DNA from: Myxococcota bacterium
GTDB lineage: Bacteria > Myxococcota_A > UBA796
Direction of reading: 5' to 3'
Assembly: GCA_029251165.1 (NCBI GenBank)
Contig: JAQXDW010000007.1
Location: forward strand, 1 to 64,000
Length of the DNA stretch: 64,000 nucleotides
Shown here: one piece after another, positions 27,260-35,970 of the stretch
How the letters are laid out: every line of letters starts with the position of its first letter
Position numbering within the stretch: position 1 is the stretch's first letter
The notes under the pieces: generated by a model
Seen by the model: the letters and a program-made list of their open reading frames with translations, nothing else
Told to the model about the DNA's origin: nothing
The model's database searches: none
Translations under genes and position numbers: made by a program

Positions 27260-28297
27260 ATGCTGATGATGGCCCTAATGCCCATGCTGGCTCAGGCACA
27301 GGAAGCCCCCCCAATCGTGGGCGGCTCCACAACCGACGACCACCTCCAAGTCGGTATGCTGGCGCTGGTCTACGGCCAATATTGGTATGGCGACTTCTGC
27401 TCTGGGACGCTCATCAAGGCCAAGTGGGTCGCCACGGCTGCGCACTGCATCGAGGCCGCTGATGAGTACGAGCGCAAGGGCTACGACATCTACTTTGTGA
27501 CCGGCGAAGACTGGGAGAACATCTACGACTACGCCAAGGTCAGCGACATCATCGCTCACCCTCAGTACAACCCGAACACCCTCGAGCACGACATCGGACT
27601 GCTGGAGCTTCAGTCCGGGATGACCACATCGGGCACCTACCCGATCAACCGAGACTCTCCTGGCACCTTCAGCAACAACGCCGAGGTTACCTACGTCGGC
27701 TGGGGCATCACCGGCGACAACCGCAACGACAGCGGGACCAAGCGCACCGTCACCATCGATGTCTACGGCTATGACGAGCAAGTCATCTACACCTACGACT
27801 CCACGAGCGAGACCAACATCTGCTCGGGCGACTCCGGCGGTGCGGCGCTGATGATTGACGGCGGCAGCTATGAGCTGGTCGGGGTCAACTCGTTTACGTT
27901 CAACCTCAACGGCGGCCAGCCCAACTGCGAAGCCAACGGAGCGGCAGCGGGCTCGATTCGCCTCGACGCCCACACCTCCTGGATCGAGGGCTACACCGGA
28001 GAGCTTGACGACGATCCCGACACGAACAACGGCGGCGGCGGAAACAACGGCGGCGGAAACAACGGCGGCGGTGGAGACAACACCGACACCGACACCGATG
28101 AAGACACCGACGAAGACACCGACACGGGCTTGGAGGACACGGGCAACTCAGGCGGCAACAACGGTGGAAACAACGGTGGAAACAACGGCGGCGGCGGCGA
28201 CAGTGCACTCTTTGCATGCAGCAGCACCTCTGCTCAGCCCGTGGGCCTGCTCGCGCTCGCCCTGATGGGTGTGGCCCTGTTCCGGCGTCGCGACTGA
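27260..28297 (+). CDS. Trypsin-like serine protease with MYXO-CTERM-like anchor
   Basis: The product is 345 aa. A signal peptide (MLMMALMPMLAQA) precedes a short pro-segment and the mature start IVGG (19-22). The catalytic triad is visible: TAAHC (His62), EHDIGLLEL (Asp111) and CSGDSGGAA (Ser192). After about residue 250 comes a low-complexity linker: Gly/Asn-rich runs (GGGNNGGG), an Asp/Thr/Glu block (DTDTDEDTDEDTDT) and more GGNN repeats. The C-terminus is Cys-containing (FACSSTS), then a hydrophobic helix, then RRRD. That tripartite tail matches the MYXO-CTERM-type sorting signal processed by myxosortase and surface-anchored via the Cys. No myxosortase gene is in the window. The substrate is unknown. 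Confidence 0.93.
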   Translation: MLMMALMPMLAQAQEAPPIVGGSTTDDHLQVGMLALVYGQYWYGDFCSGTLIKAKWVATAAHCIEAADEYERKGYDIYFVTGEDWENIYDYAKVSDIIAHPQYNPNTLEHDIGLLELQSGMTTSGTYPINRDSPGTFSNNAEVTYVGWGITGDNRNDSGTKRTVTIDVYGYDEQVIYTYDSTSETNICSGDSGGAALMIDGGSYELVGVNSFTFNLNGGQPNCEANGAAAGSIRLDAHTSWIEGYTGELDDDPDTNNGGGGNNGGGNNGGGGDNTDTDTDEDTDEDTDTGLEDTGNSGGNNGGNNGGNNGGGGDSALFACSSTSAQPVGLLALALMGVALFRRRD

Positions 28298-28301
28298 TAC
28301 C

Positions 28302-28341
28302 CGACACTCGACACTCGACACTCGACACTCGACACTCGACA
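28302..28341 (+). repeat. 7-bp tandem repeat after protease gene
   Basis: The unit cgacact is repeated five times perfectly plus a partial sixth copy, starting 5 bases after the protease stop codon. It is non-coding microsatellite-like DNA that could vary in copy number. It does not form a terminator. Confidence 0.9.
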
Positions 28342-28479
28342 AGGCTGAGGCAGTCGCTCTCCGGGGCGGCTGCTTCTCCTTCTGGTGCCCTCCACCGTAG
28401 CGTGTGCACGCTCACCAGTCGCGGTCATCACGGAGGACTTGTCGTCCACACAACAGCGGGGTTCCCCGCGCCGACGCCC

Positions 28480-28941
28480 TCAGCCTTGAGGACTCAGCGC
28501 CGCAAGGGCAAGCGCGAGCGCGCGTCGGGTAATGTGCTGCTGGGCTGCGACGCGATCCCGTCCAGGAGCCTCAACACAAGCGGTCGTGACCACACCGCAG
28601 ACATCCACTGCAACCCAGGCCATCGGCGTCACGATGTCCCCCCAGGCCTCTGCAAAGCCAGTGGTCGCGATGCCGACATCTGCACCGGTCACGCGCCGGA
28701 TTCCCGCAGCCATCTGCCGGGCGACAGCCTCGCTCACGCAGCGGACTGGCGCGGCGACCGCACGCTCAACTCCAAGCAGGGTCACCTTCTGATCGATATT
28801 GTAGGCCGTGATACCACCGAGAAAGTAGCGAGAAGCTCCAGAACTCGACGCAATGAGTGCCTGAAGGTTTCCAGCGGTCAGGCTCTCCGCGACCGCGATG
28901 CTGCGGCCACTCAAGAGCGCTGGAAGACGCGCGATGCTCAC
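28480..28941 (-). CDS. pncC: CinA C-terminal domain / nicotinamide-nucleotide amidase
   Basis: The product is 153 aa, the usual size of the stand-alone CinA C-terminal (PncC) family. It has the characteristic [15 protein letters not shown] near 16-30, then [39 protein letters not shown] and [16 protein letters not shown]. The enzyme deamidates nicotinamide mononucleotide in NAD recycling. Some family members have 'TGxAGP' where this has 'TGFAEAWG', a variation seen in divergent members. The ATG overlaps the panD stop by 4 bases, so the two are translationally coupled. Confidence 0.9.
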   Translation of the reverse strand: MSIARLPALLSGRSIAVAESLTAGNLQALIASSSGASRYFLGGITAYNIDQKVTLLGVERAVAAPVRCVSEAVARQMAAGIRRVTGADVGIATTGFAEAWGDIVTPMAWVAVDVCGVVTTACVEAPGRDRVAAQQHITRRALALALAALSPQG

Positions 28942-29321
28942 GTGGCTGGACCTTCCGTGACGCCACGACGAATCTCAGTGATCCGATTGGCATCATCGAC
29001 AAAGACCACGGTGGGATTGACCGCACGGGCTTCATCCTCAGAGCACCACCCGTATGCGCAGATGATCACCATGTCCCCGGTACTGACGAGGTGTGCTGCG
29101 GCCCCATTGGTCCCGATAATACCGCTGCCGCGTGGCCCGGGAATGGTGTAGGTCGCGATTCGATTGCCGTTGGTGATGTTGTAGATGTCCACCTTCTCAT
29201 GTGGCAGGATTCCTGCCGCATCCAGCAGGTCCGCATCGATGGTTATCGAGCCGACGTAGTCGAGGTCTGCCTGGGTAATGGTGGCACGATGAATCTTGGC
29301 GAAGAACATATGTCGCTGCAT
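28938..29321 (-). CDS. panD: Aspartate 1-decarboxylase
   Basis: The product is 127 aa, the family's normal length. It aligns with bacterial PanD from the start: [21 protein letters not shown], then [21 protein letters not shown]. The self-cleavage site Gly24-Ser25 (VGSIT) that produces the pyruvoyl group is intact, and [17 protein letters not shown] and [19 protein letters not shown] are conserved. It converts L-aspartate to beta-alanine for pantothenate and CoA. It lies upstream of pncC with a 4-base overlap, so two cofactor pathways (CoA and NAD salvage) are joined in one unit. Confidence 0.96.
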   Translation of the reverse strand: MQRHMFFAKIHRATITQADLDYVGSITIDADLLDAAGILPHEKVDIYNITNGNRIATYTIPGPRGSGIIGTNGAAAHLVSTGDMVIICAYGWCSEDEARAVNPTVVFVDDANRITEIRRGVTEGPAT

Positions 29322-29516
29322 GCAGCCTCATAACCTGTGCAGGTGATCACGTAGTGACTCAGAAACCACACCGCACACACAACATCTCAGATTATCAAAG
29401 TACAACGTCACCTACTAACTAAACACACCCAACATTACAGACGTACACTACAAGCACTCTTATGTTGAGGAGATTTGTAACAACACAAATGTTCATCAAA
29501 CTCGCTCCTGTTTATA

Positions 29517-29882
29517 GTGGCTCCATCAAAAACCCACGACTGGAGCGAGCATGTCAAACCGTACTCTGAGAGCACTTCTCTTCGCGCCTTGATCACAGCA
29601 ATCGAGGCCGCAGCCGAAGAGGTCGCGTTGCTCTCTGTCGTACAGTGTGTCACGATATCTGATGGTTCAACAGCTGTCCCCTCAAGTCTCCATGATGAAA
29701 GAACGCTCAACGTTACCCACCACTCAGGTGGTAACTTCATCATCTCCACTGAAGAGATCACCGCGAGTGACTCTGACGAGGCGTGTGCATTGACCATCAC
29801 AGATGAGACGTGTGTAGTCCACCTCTATGCAGTTACTTGGGCAGACCATAACAAGTTTCGATATCTTATTATCCGCCATTGA
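29517..29882 (+). CDS. Small hypothetical protein (doubtful)
   Basis: A 121-codon frame starts at GTG 29517 within a region of lower GC than the rest of the window. The product has a helix (LITAIEAAAEEVALL) and several strands (GGNFIISTEEITAS, ACALTITDETCVVHLYAVTW) without a signal or membrane segment. There is no good ribosome binding site, and a minus-strand frame covers much of the same interval. I recognise no family. It may be a laterally acquired small gene or chance. Confidence 0.35.
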   Translation: MAPSKTHDWSEHVKPYSESTSLRALITAIEAAAEEVALLSVVQCVTISDGSTAVPSSLHDERTLNVTHHSGGNFIISTEEITASDSDEACALTITDETCVVHLYAVTWADHNKFRYLIIRH

Positions 29883-29929
29883 CTCGATATTGTTGCGTGT
29901 CTTCAGCACAGCAGCGGGAAGGCACAGAG

Positions 29930-30922
29930 TCAGTTCTGACTAATGAATGACAGCACGCTGTCGGCAACGGCATGCGGCTCGTTAAACATTGGTGAGTGCC
30001 CGGAGGCCTCCAGGACTACCAGCTCTGCATCGGGCTGGCGGGTCACTGCATCTTCACCGAGGGCAACGGGAACCACAAAGTCATAGCCACCCCAGATCAG
30101 CAAGGAGGGCACATCGATCTCACCGAGCTGACCTGTAAGGCTGGTCTGTTCGATCTCTCTGTCGAGCAACAGGTTGGTCTGGGCACCGCTCCAGCCTGCG
30201 GTCAACAGAGACTCTGGTGAGGCAAACAGGTAGCCTCCCTGGTCCCAGAAGCTGAGCTCCGCATCCCAGCGGATCGTCTCGATGAGCCTCTCGGCCTGGA
30301 AGGCATAGCGGTTGATGCTGAGGCTGTCGTCTGCGGTCAGCCGCGCCAGATCAACCCCCTCGGCAAACGAGACAATCTCCGACCACTCAGCCGTGTTGCG
30401 CCCCGCCTCCAGCTCGACCTGTCCCTGCGCGATGAGCATCGGGATGGCGTAGCGGTTGAGCTGAGGTACGTCGTGGGCTCCGTCAATCTCAATCCAGCCA
30501 ACAATCTCCGCTTGAACCTCTGGGTGCAAGAGCGCACTGCAGCCCAGCAGCCCCCCCCAGCTGTGTCCCATCAAGTAGAGATCGATGTCGGCTCCGTAGC
30601 GAGCCTTCAGAGACTCGATGACCACGGCGACATCCTCGACCATTCGCGAAATGGTGACCTCCTCGGAGGAGTAGTGTCCTTGAGAGTTCCCCTGCCCGCG
30701 CTGGTCGAGGTAGATCATCACCACCTCTGACTCGAGACGCTCAGACCAGGTGCCGAGGTTGTAGGCCTGGCCGCTGCCGCCGGGACCACCGTGCAGCAGC
30801 AGCACGAACACACCCTGCTCAGGGCTTCCCTCGGCATCGACAAACAGGTCGGCCCCGTCCACCCGGAGGAAGAAGGAGTCATCCAGCATGCCGGTACAGC
30901 TCAGCAGGAGCAGCGGAGTCAT
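29930..30922 (-). CDS. Proline-iminopeptidase-like alpha/beta hydrolase, lipoprotein
   Basis: The product is 330 aa. It starts with a minimal lipoprotein signal (MTPLLLLSC, Cys9). The fold is the S33 type: oxyanion motif LLLHGGPGGSG (41-51), YLDQRGQG (71-78) and nucleophile GHSWGGLLG with Ser121. The Asp is in WGGYDFVVPV near 280 and the His in EASGHSPMFNEP near 306. Prolyl iminopeptidases remove N-terminal proline, but surface-anchored homologues may cleave other esters or peptides. Its ATG overlaps the stop of the preceding barrel-like frame by 4 bases. Confidence 0.9.
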   Translation of the reverse strand: MTPLLLLSCTGMLDDSFFLRVDGADLFVDAEGSPEQGVFVLLLHGGPGGSGQAYNLGTWSERLESEVVMIYLDQRGQGNSQGHYSSEEVTISRMVEDVAVVIESLKARYGADIDLYLMGHSWGGLLGCSALLHPEVQAEIVGWIEIDGAHDVPQLNRYAIPMLIAQGQVELEAGRNTAEWSEIVSFAEGVDLARLTADDSLSINRYAFQAERLIETIRWDAELSFWDQGGYLFASPESLLTAGWSGAQTNLLLDREIEQTSLTGQLGEIDVPSLLIWGGYDFVVPVALGEDAVTRQPDAELVVLEASGHSPMFNEPHAVADSVLSFISQN

Positions 30923-31287
30923 CGCGGCCCTCTGATTCCAATCTCAAGGACGGCAAACGGTGCAAGGCTGCTGTTGTAGGGGATCTGGAGCAAGAGTGTG
31001 GGCCGGAGGAACCAGCGCAGGTGATCACGGCGGGGAAGTCCGCTGCCGAGGCCCACTGCAGCCGAGGGCATCCAGCCCCACTGCCCCGCCAGTCGCTGCC
31101 GCTGAAGCTCACCGCTGGTGAGGATGTAGGTCGGCGCGGCACGGACCATCCAGGTCACACCACCCCCCAGCACCACCTCCGCATCGACCCCCCTGATGGT
31201 CAGCCTCGCGCCGCCCTCGAGCTGTCCGAGGAGGCGGGCGTGGCTGTCGGGGTGCAGGTAGCCCGCCAGCTTTGGACCACCGAACAA
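30919..31287 (-). CDS. Outer-membrane-barrel-like protein, N-terminus missing or misread
   Basis: The only standard start in the frame is TTG 31287, giving 122 aa. However, protein-like coding continues upstream in frame to 31449 (GPILAVALFSELGLNPGASA, then LSYVRSGEGARQ) until the xth stop codon. No ATG, GTG or TTG occurs in that extra part and there is no signal peptide. The sequence has amphipathic strands such as ARLTIRGVDAEVVLGGGVTWMV and FLRPTLLLQIPYNS, ending FAVLEIGIRG, typical of a beta-barrel. It is either a 5'-truncated relic, a frameshifted gene or a protein with a non-standard start. Its stop overlaps the next ATG by 4 bases. Confidence 0.5.
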   Translation of the reverse strand: MFGGPKLAGYLHPDSHARLLGQLEGGARLTIRGVDAEVVLGGGVTWMVRAAPTYILTSGELQRQRLAGQWGWMPSAAVGLGSGLPRRDHLRWFLRPTLLLQIPYNSSLAPFAVLEIGIRGPR

Positions 31288-31449
31288 GGAAACCGAGGCC
31301 TGCCGAGCCCCTTCACCCGACCGGACGTAGGACAGCGCGGCACTGGCGCCGGGGTTGAGGCCAAGCTCCGAGAAGAGTGCGACAGCGAGGATGGGACCTG
31401 GCAGCGGGACTCCAGCGCGAGAGGGTCCACCATTGAAGCCGTGATTCTC

Positions 31450-32208
31450 TCAGCTGACAACCAGCATCACCGGACAGTGATCAGAGCCAAGCACCTCGCT
31501 GAGGATTTCCGACGATTCAACACGACTGATGAAGGAAGCGGTGACGACAAAGTAGTCCAGCCTCCAGCCAACGTTGCGGGCCCGGGCACCGCCCATGTAG
31601 CTCCACCAGGAATACCGCTTGGTGGCATCGGGGAAGAAGTGCCGGAAGGTGTCGACGAAGCCAGCATCCAGTATGCCGGTGAAGTTCTGGCGCTCTTCAT
31701 CGGTGAAGCCGGCAGAGCGTCGGTTGCGGGTCGGACGCGCGATGTCGATCTCAGCATGGGCGACATTGAGATCACCGCAGCAGATGACCGGCTTTGTCTG
31801 CTCAAGCGCTTTGAGGTAGCGGCGGAACGCCGGATCCCACTCCTGGGTCCGGTATGCCAGCCGGGGCAGTCCCCGGCCAGAGTTTGGGGTGTAGACATTG
31901 ACGAGGAAGAAGTCGGCCAGCTCGACGGTGACCACGCGCCCCTCTCGGTCTTCGATGTGCTCGCCCAGGCCGAAGCTCACCGAGAGCGGCTCCTCACGAC
32001 AGAAGACGGCTGTGCCGGAGTAGCCAGCCTTGTCTGCCGGGTTCCAGTACTGAAAAGGGTAGTCGGGGAGATCGAGCTTCGCCTTGGCCTCGGTGGCCTT
32101 GATCTCCTGGAGGCAGATCAGATCGGCATCCAGCTTCCGCACTGACCCGATGAAGTCCTTCTTGATCGAGGCCCGGATTCCGTTGACATTCCATGAGACA
32201 ATTCGCAC
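31450..32208 (-). CDS. xth: Exodeoxyribonuclease III
   Basis: The product is 252 aa from GTG 32208, which has GGAGGG about 6 bases upstream; an ATG 9 codons earlier lacks support. The family motifs are complete: VRIVSWNVNGIRASIKK, LICLQEIKATEAK (metal Glu), VNVYTPNSG, CGDLNVAHAEIDIA (Asp/Asn), WRLDYFVVT and the catalytic terminal GSDHCPVML (Asp-His). It is an AP endonuclease/3' exonuclease of base-excision repair. It lies in a minus-strand group with xseA and xseB, forming a DNA-repair nuclease cluster. Confidence 0.95.
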   Translation of the reverse strand: MRIVSWNVNGIRASIKKDFIGSVRKLDADLICLQEIKATEAKAKLDLPDYPFQYWNPADKAGYSGTAVFCREEPLSVSFGLGEHIEDREGRVVTVELADFFLVNVYTPNSGRGLPRLAYRTQEWDPAFRRYLKALEQTKPVICCGDLNVAHAEIDIARPTRNRRSAGFTDEERQNFTGILDAGFVDTFRHFFPDATKRYSWWSYMGGARARNVGWRLDYFVVTASFISRVESSEILSEVLGSDHCPVMLVVS

Positions 32209-32293
32209 TGAGGCCCTCCGCAATGGCATGACCACCTAACCTGGGCACCGCTCAGAATCCGGGCAGAAGATGACCGAACCCACCGGATGGGCG

Positions 32294-32515
32294 CTACCCC
32301 TTCGGGGCTGGTGCATCGAGGTCATCGAGCACACGGCGAACCTTCATTCCCGTGTGCTCGATGCGATCCCTGCACAGGCGAATCAGGTCTGCAGCACGCT
32401 CGACCTTCTCGCTGAGCTCGTCGATGTCGACGTCGTCCCCTTCAAGGCGAGCGAGGATGGCCTTCAGCTCCTCGACGGCATCGCGGTAGCGGACCGCTGT
32501 GGTGTCATCGTTCAT
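32294..32515 (-). CDS. xseB: Exodeoxyribonuclease VII small subunit
   Basis: The product is 73 aa, normal for XseB. It is two helices: YRDAVEELKAILARLEGDDV and DIDELSEKVERAADLIRLCRDRI, the canonical signature of the family. It binds the large subunit to form exonuclease VII, which degrades single-stranded DNA. It overlaps the 3' end of xseA by 11 bases. Confidence 0.93.
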   Translation of the reverse strand: MNDDTTAVRYRDAVEELKAILARLEGDDVDIDELSEKVERAADLIRLCRDRIEHTGMKVRRVLDDLDAPAPKG

Positions 32516-34088
32516 TGATCTTCTCCTCGGCGATTACCGCCAGTCGTCCATCCGGGAGCATCACCACAAGGCGATCTCCCACCGCCACTGCGGCGCTGGC
32601 ACGCACCGTTCGGCCCGACTCATCTAGAACTCGAGCGAACCCGCGACGGAGGATCCGAGCGGGATCGGCAGCCTGCTGCTTCGCGGACAGCACATCGAGC
32701 AAGTCTCCCTCGCGCTCCAGGCGACGACGCACTGCGAGAGACAGCGGACTGCGGAGCCCCTCCAGAGCCCGACGGTGGATTCCGAGGGCGGTCTCTGCGC
32801 TGCGCACACTTCGCCCAGAGAGCCAGGTCAGCTCCCGGTCGGCCATCATCAGTCGACGATCGGCCCGCTGGGCAATGGATGCCGCGAGGCTGACAAGGGC
32901 GCTGTCGTGCCGTCGGTGGTGCTGGCTGGCTTGCTGAGCGATGCCGCCCTGGAGCGCGGTGAGCTGCTCGACGAAGCTGGAGACAAGCTCGACCAGCGCC
33001 GCGCCGACCGCAGTCGGCGTCTTGAAGCTGCGGGCGACATCGTCAATCAGTGAGTGGTCCCGCTGGTGTCCGATTCCGGCGAGCACCGGCAGCGGATGGC
33101 GACAGACCGCATCTCCGACGCTGAGCAGATCGAAGCCAGAGAGGTCGACCCGCCCTCCCCCACCCCGGATGATCGCGACCACGTCGTATCGCTCGGCGCG
33201 CGCTGCAGTCTGCTGGAGGGCTGCGAGCACCGTCTGCTCGAGCGCGCGCCCTTGGACGCGGACATCGAACAGATCCACAGAGAACGCCAGCCCGCTCCCA
33301 GACAGCTCATCGAGGAAGTCCGCAGCGGCCTCAGAGTCCACAGAAGTCAGCAGGGCGATCCGAAGCGGCACCGACGGCAGGGGGAGGTCGAGGTTGTTCT
33401 CAGAGATCCCGGCCTCATCGAGCACCCGCAGCGCAGCCGCGCGCCGCTCGTTCATCAGGGTGATGGTGTAGTCTGGGTCGATATCGATGACACGGACGTT
33501 GTAGCTTCCGCTTCGCTCGAAGACCTCGGCAGACACCTTGAGGCGAACGACCATCCCGTCACGCCAGATGAGCGGTGGACGGGTGGAGGCGAGGTGCGCC
33601 TCGATGCGACGCCAAGTGTCCTGAAACATCCGGGCACGAAGCCGCGCGCGCGGCTGGCGCTCGCCTTCGTACCACTCCACGAGGTCAAAGAAGATGACCC
33701 CTGCCCGCTCTCGCCAGCCGAGCACCTCACCGATCAGCCAGATCGCATCGGGCAGTGCAGAGCGGACAGCGTCAGCCAGTCGTGCGTTGAGGGAGGCCGG
33801 CGTGAGGCTGTCTCGTCGTGAGGCACGGCGAAGACGACGCATCCGGGCATTCCGACCGCCACGTGTCGCGAGCGCGAGCACTGCATCGTCGATCTCAAAG
33901 CCCCGATCGCTGAGAATCTCCAGAAGCTCACCGGCATACTCTGCGGGCACAAACCAGCAGCGCTCCGCGCCGTCCCAGCGGCGCTGCGGGAGCCGCTTGA
34001 TCTCATCAACCAGGCCTGCGTCGTAGCCAAACCGAACTTTTAATTCGGTACTCTGCTCAATGAAGCTGACCCGGCGGCGTCTGGACAT
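32505..34088 (-). CDS. xseA: Exodeoxyribonuclease VII large subunit with HARP-like N-terminal extension
   Basis: The product is 527 aa from ATG 34088. Residues 78 onward are XseA: an OB-fold (SLTPASLNARLADAVRS, WLIGEVLGW), then the catalytic domain with RIALLTSVDSEAA, DVVAIIRGGGGRVDLSGFD, VLAGIGHQRDHSLIDDVARSFKTPTAVGAALVE, and a C-terminal coiled coil. Residues 10-70 are extra: LKVRFGYDAGLVDEIKRLP, RRWDGAERCWFVPAEYAGEL. This resembles the HARP repeat of SMARCAL1, which helps bind DNA structures. The start is uncertain by 29 codons (an ATG at 34175). It is divergent from plsC across 65 bases. Confidence 0.9.
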   Translation of the reverse strand: MSRRRRVSFIEQSTELKVRFGYDAGLVDEIKRLPQRRWDGAERCWFVPAEYAGELLEILSDRGFEIDDAVLALATRGGRNARMRRLRRASRRDSLTPASLNARLADAVRSALPDAIWLIGEVLGWRERAGVIFFDLVEWYEGERQPRARLRARMFQDTWRRIEAHLASTRPPLIWRDGMVVRLKVSAEVFERSGSYNVRVIDIDPDYTITLMNERRAAALRVLDEAGISENNLDLPLPSVPLRIALLTSVDSEAAADFLDELSGSGLAFSVDLFDVRVQGRALEQTVLAALQQTAARAERYDVVAIIRGGGGRVDLSGFDLLSVGDAVCRHPLPVLAGIGHQRDHSLIDDVARSFKTPTAVGAALVELVSSFVEQLTALQGGIAQQASQHHRRHDSALVSLAASIAQRADRRLMMADRELTWLSGRSVRSAETALGIHRRALEGLRSPLSLAVRRRLEREGDLLDVLSAKQQAADPARILRRGFARVLDESGRTVRASAAVAVGDRLVVMLPDGRLAVIAEEKINER

Positions 34089-34153
34089 GCTCTGAGGAGT
34101 ATCCTGACGGTTAAGTGCAAGGCTGCCCATCTCCTGCTGTACATCACCAAAAA

Positions 34154-35380
34154 ATGTCCGAAAAACCGTATCCACCTCCCAAGCTGACCCAGAGAATCAT
34201 CTACCGGATCGGTTGGATTCTTTGTATCTTTGCCTTTGGCCCTATTTTTCGACCCAAGGTATTCGGACGAAAGAACATCCCGCAGGATGGGCCGCTGCTG
34301 CTTTTGGCAAACCACACCGCAATGCTGGACCCAGTGAACGTCGGCTGGTTCTGCATGAGACAGGTCCACTTTATGGCCTCTGAGCAGCTGTTCCGGGTGA
34401 ACAGCGTGCTGTCCTGGCTGCTTGGGCACCTCAACGCCTTTCCCAAGGCCAAGGGTGTGAAAGACCGCAACTCAGTAATGGAGCTCGTGCGCCGCTACAA
34501 CGCTGGCAACATCATCAACCTCTTTCCAGAGGGAGAGCGCACCTGGACTGGACGGCAGCTGCCGATCGTCTCCGGCACGCCGCGCCTGCTGAAGCGCCTG
34601 GGCGCTCGGGTTGTCTACTGCCGCATCATCAACGGGCACCTCAGCCATCCGCGCTGGGCCCACTATCCACGCTGGATCCGGCTGAGGCTGGAGTACTCCG
34701 AGGTGTTCGTCTACGACGACCCCGAGCGTCCCGATGAAGAGATCATGACAGAGGTGGCGGCGCAGCTCCATGTGGAGCCAGAATCGGTCGACGTCGAAGG
34801 CTTCGGGTTTGGCTGGCGGATGGCGTGGGGCCTGCCCAGCTTCCTGTGGGCCTGCCCTGCATGCTTCGTCCAGGATGCTCTTGAGGTCGCTGCGGACAGC
34901 GGCAACGCCGTGCTCTGCACTGCCTGTGCGGCCCGCTGGCACATCGACGTCTCTCAGCGGCTCCATGGTGAGACCGAGGGCGCACAGGACATCCGTGTCG
35001 TCACCGCCTACGACAACATCATCGCGCACTTTGGCACGCCACCGATCACCGACCAGGCCCGCTTTGAGCGCGATAATGTGGTGCTGGAGACGACCGATGC
35101 CGAGGTCTGGCTCATCCCACGAGGCTCCAAGGCGCACGACGTCCTCGGCAGCGGGACTGCTCGACTGACCCCTGAGAGCATCGGGATCTACGCTCCGGAT
35201 GGCGCCATAGTCTGGGAGCGGAAGCTGACCGACTTCAAGGCGGTCCTCGCGTCCGTCGGAGACCGACTGCAGCTGCGAACCGCGTCGGAGAACTTCCAGC
35301 TAAACCCTGCTCTTGAGAGCCGTAACAAGTGGCAGCACTTCATCAAGACCTGGTGGCGCCATGCACAGGAGCGCTCATGA
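34154..35380 (+). CDS. PlsC-like acyltransferase with zinc-ribbon insert
   Basis: The product is 408 aa from ATG 34154. A hydrophobic N-terminal helix (IIYRIGWILCIFAFGPIF) precedes the acyltransferase domain with NHTAMLD (His54, Asp59), GHLNAFPKAKGVKDR, and INLFPEGERTW (residues 122-131). It would acylate lysophosphatidic acid or a related glycerolipid at the inner membrane. Residues 234-258 hold CPAC and CTAC separated by 17 residues, a likely zinc ribbon. A beta-rich C-terminal domain follows; both are absent from short PlsC proteins. Its stop overlaps the start of the next gene (ATGA). It begins a three-gene overlapping operon. Confidence 0.9.
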   Translation: MSEKPYPPPKLTQRIIYRIGWILCIFAFGPIFRPKVFGRKNIPQDGPLLLLANHTAMLDPVNVGWFCMRQVHFMASEQLFRVNSVLSWLLGHLNAFPKAKGVKDRNSVMELVRRYNAGNIINLFPEGERTWTGRQLPIVSGTPRLLKRLGARVVYCRIINGHLSHPRWAHYPRWIRLRLEYSEVFVYDDPERPDEEIMTEVAAQLHVEPESVDVEGFGFGWRMAWGLPSFLWACPACFVQDALEVAADSGNAVLCTACAARWHIDVSQRLHGETEGAQDIRVVTAYDNIIAHFGTPPITDQARFERDNVVLETTDAEVWLIPRGSKAHDVLGSGTARLTPESIGIYAPDGAIVWERKLTDFKAVLASVGDRLQLRTASENFQLNPALESRNKWQHFIKTWWRHAQERS

Positions 35381-35970
35381 GCACCAACATCGTTGACTAC
35401 TACCAGCGGGGCTGGGTGGAGGTTCAGAAGAACCTCTTCGGGTGGATGATCTTCTACACCGCGTTCATGGCCGTCACCATCTTCACCTGCGGGCTCGGCG
35501 GCATCCTGTACCCCAACATCGTCCGAGAGGTCCGGACCTCATACCGAGACGGAAGCGGCCCCCAGCTCAGCAGCCTGTTCAACACCGAGCACCTGGCCAA
35601 CGATCTGATCAACTACCTGATCTACTACGGCGGAATACTGCTCGGGGGCGCCGTCGGTGGGATCGGAGGGCCCATCGCTTCGCTCATCTTGCAGTTCCAG
35701 ATGCCCCTGGCTGCTGATGACCGTTACGCACCGATGGACAACGCAAAGCTGTCGTTACAGCATGTATCTGACCATCCAGGAGACCACATCGTCTTCCTCC
35801 TGATGACCTATGTGCTGACCATCCCCACGATCCTGTTCTGCCTGCTGCCGCTGCCGATCGTCGGACCGGTGCTCCTCATGGCGCACTGGCTTTGGTACGA
35901 GGACATCCGCAGCGAGCTGGACACCATCGCCAGCGACAAAGAGATCAAGCAGCTCAGCGGCCCGGTATGA
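35377..35970 (+). CDS. Multi-pass membrane protein, DUF4013-like
   Basis: The product is 197 aa from ATG 35377, which overlaps the acyltransferase stop. It has about four hydrophobic segments: WMIFYTAFMAVTIFTCGLGGIL, LIYYGGILLGGAVGGIGG, and a C-terminal pair starting IVFLLMTYVLTIPTILFC. A hydrophilic loop (NIVREVRTSYRDGSGPQLS) lies after the first segment. Its pattern resembles DUF4013-type proteins that sit in the inner membrane. With PlsC and a GST-like protein it may act in lipid handling, which is inference from the overlaps. Confidence 0.78.
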   Translation: MSTNIVDYYQRGWVEVQKNLFGWMIFYTAFMAVTIFTCGLGGILYPNIVREVRTSYRDGSGPQLSSLFNTEHLANDLINYLIYYGGILLGGAVGGIGGPIASLILQFQMPLAADDRYAPMDNAKLSLQHVSDHPGDHIVFLLMTYVLTIPTILFCLLPLPIVGPVLLMAHWLWYEDIRSELDTIASDKEIKQLSGPV

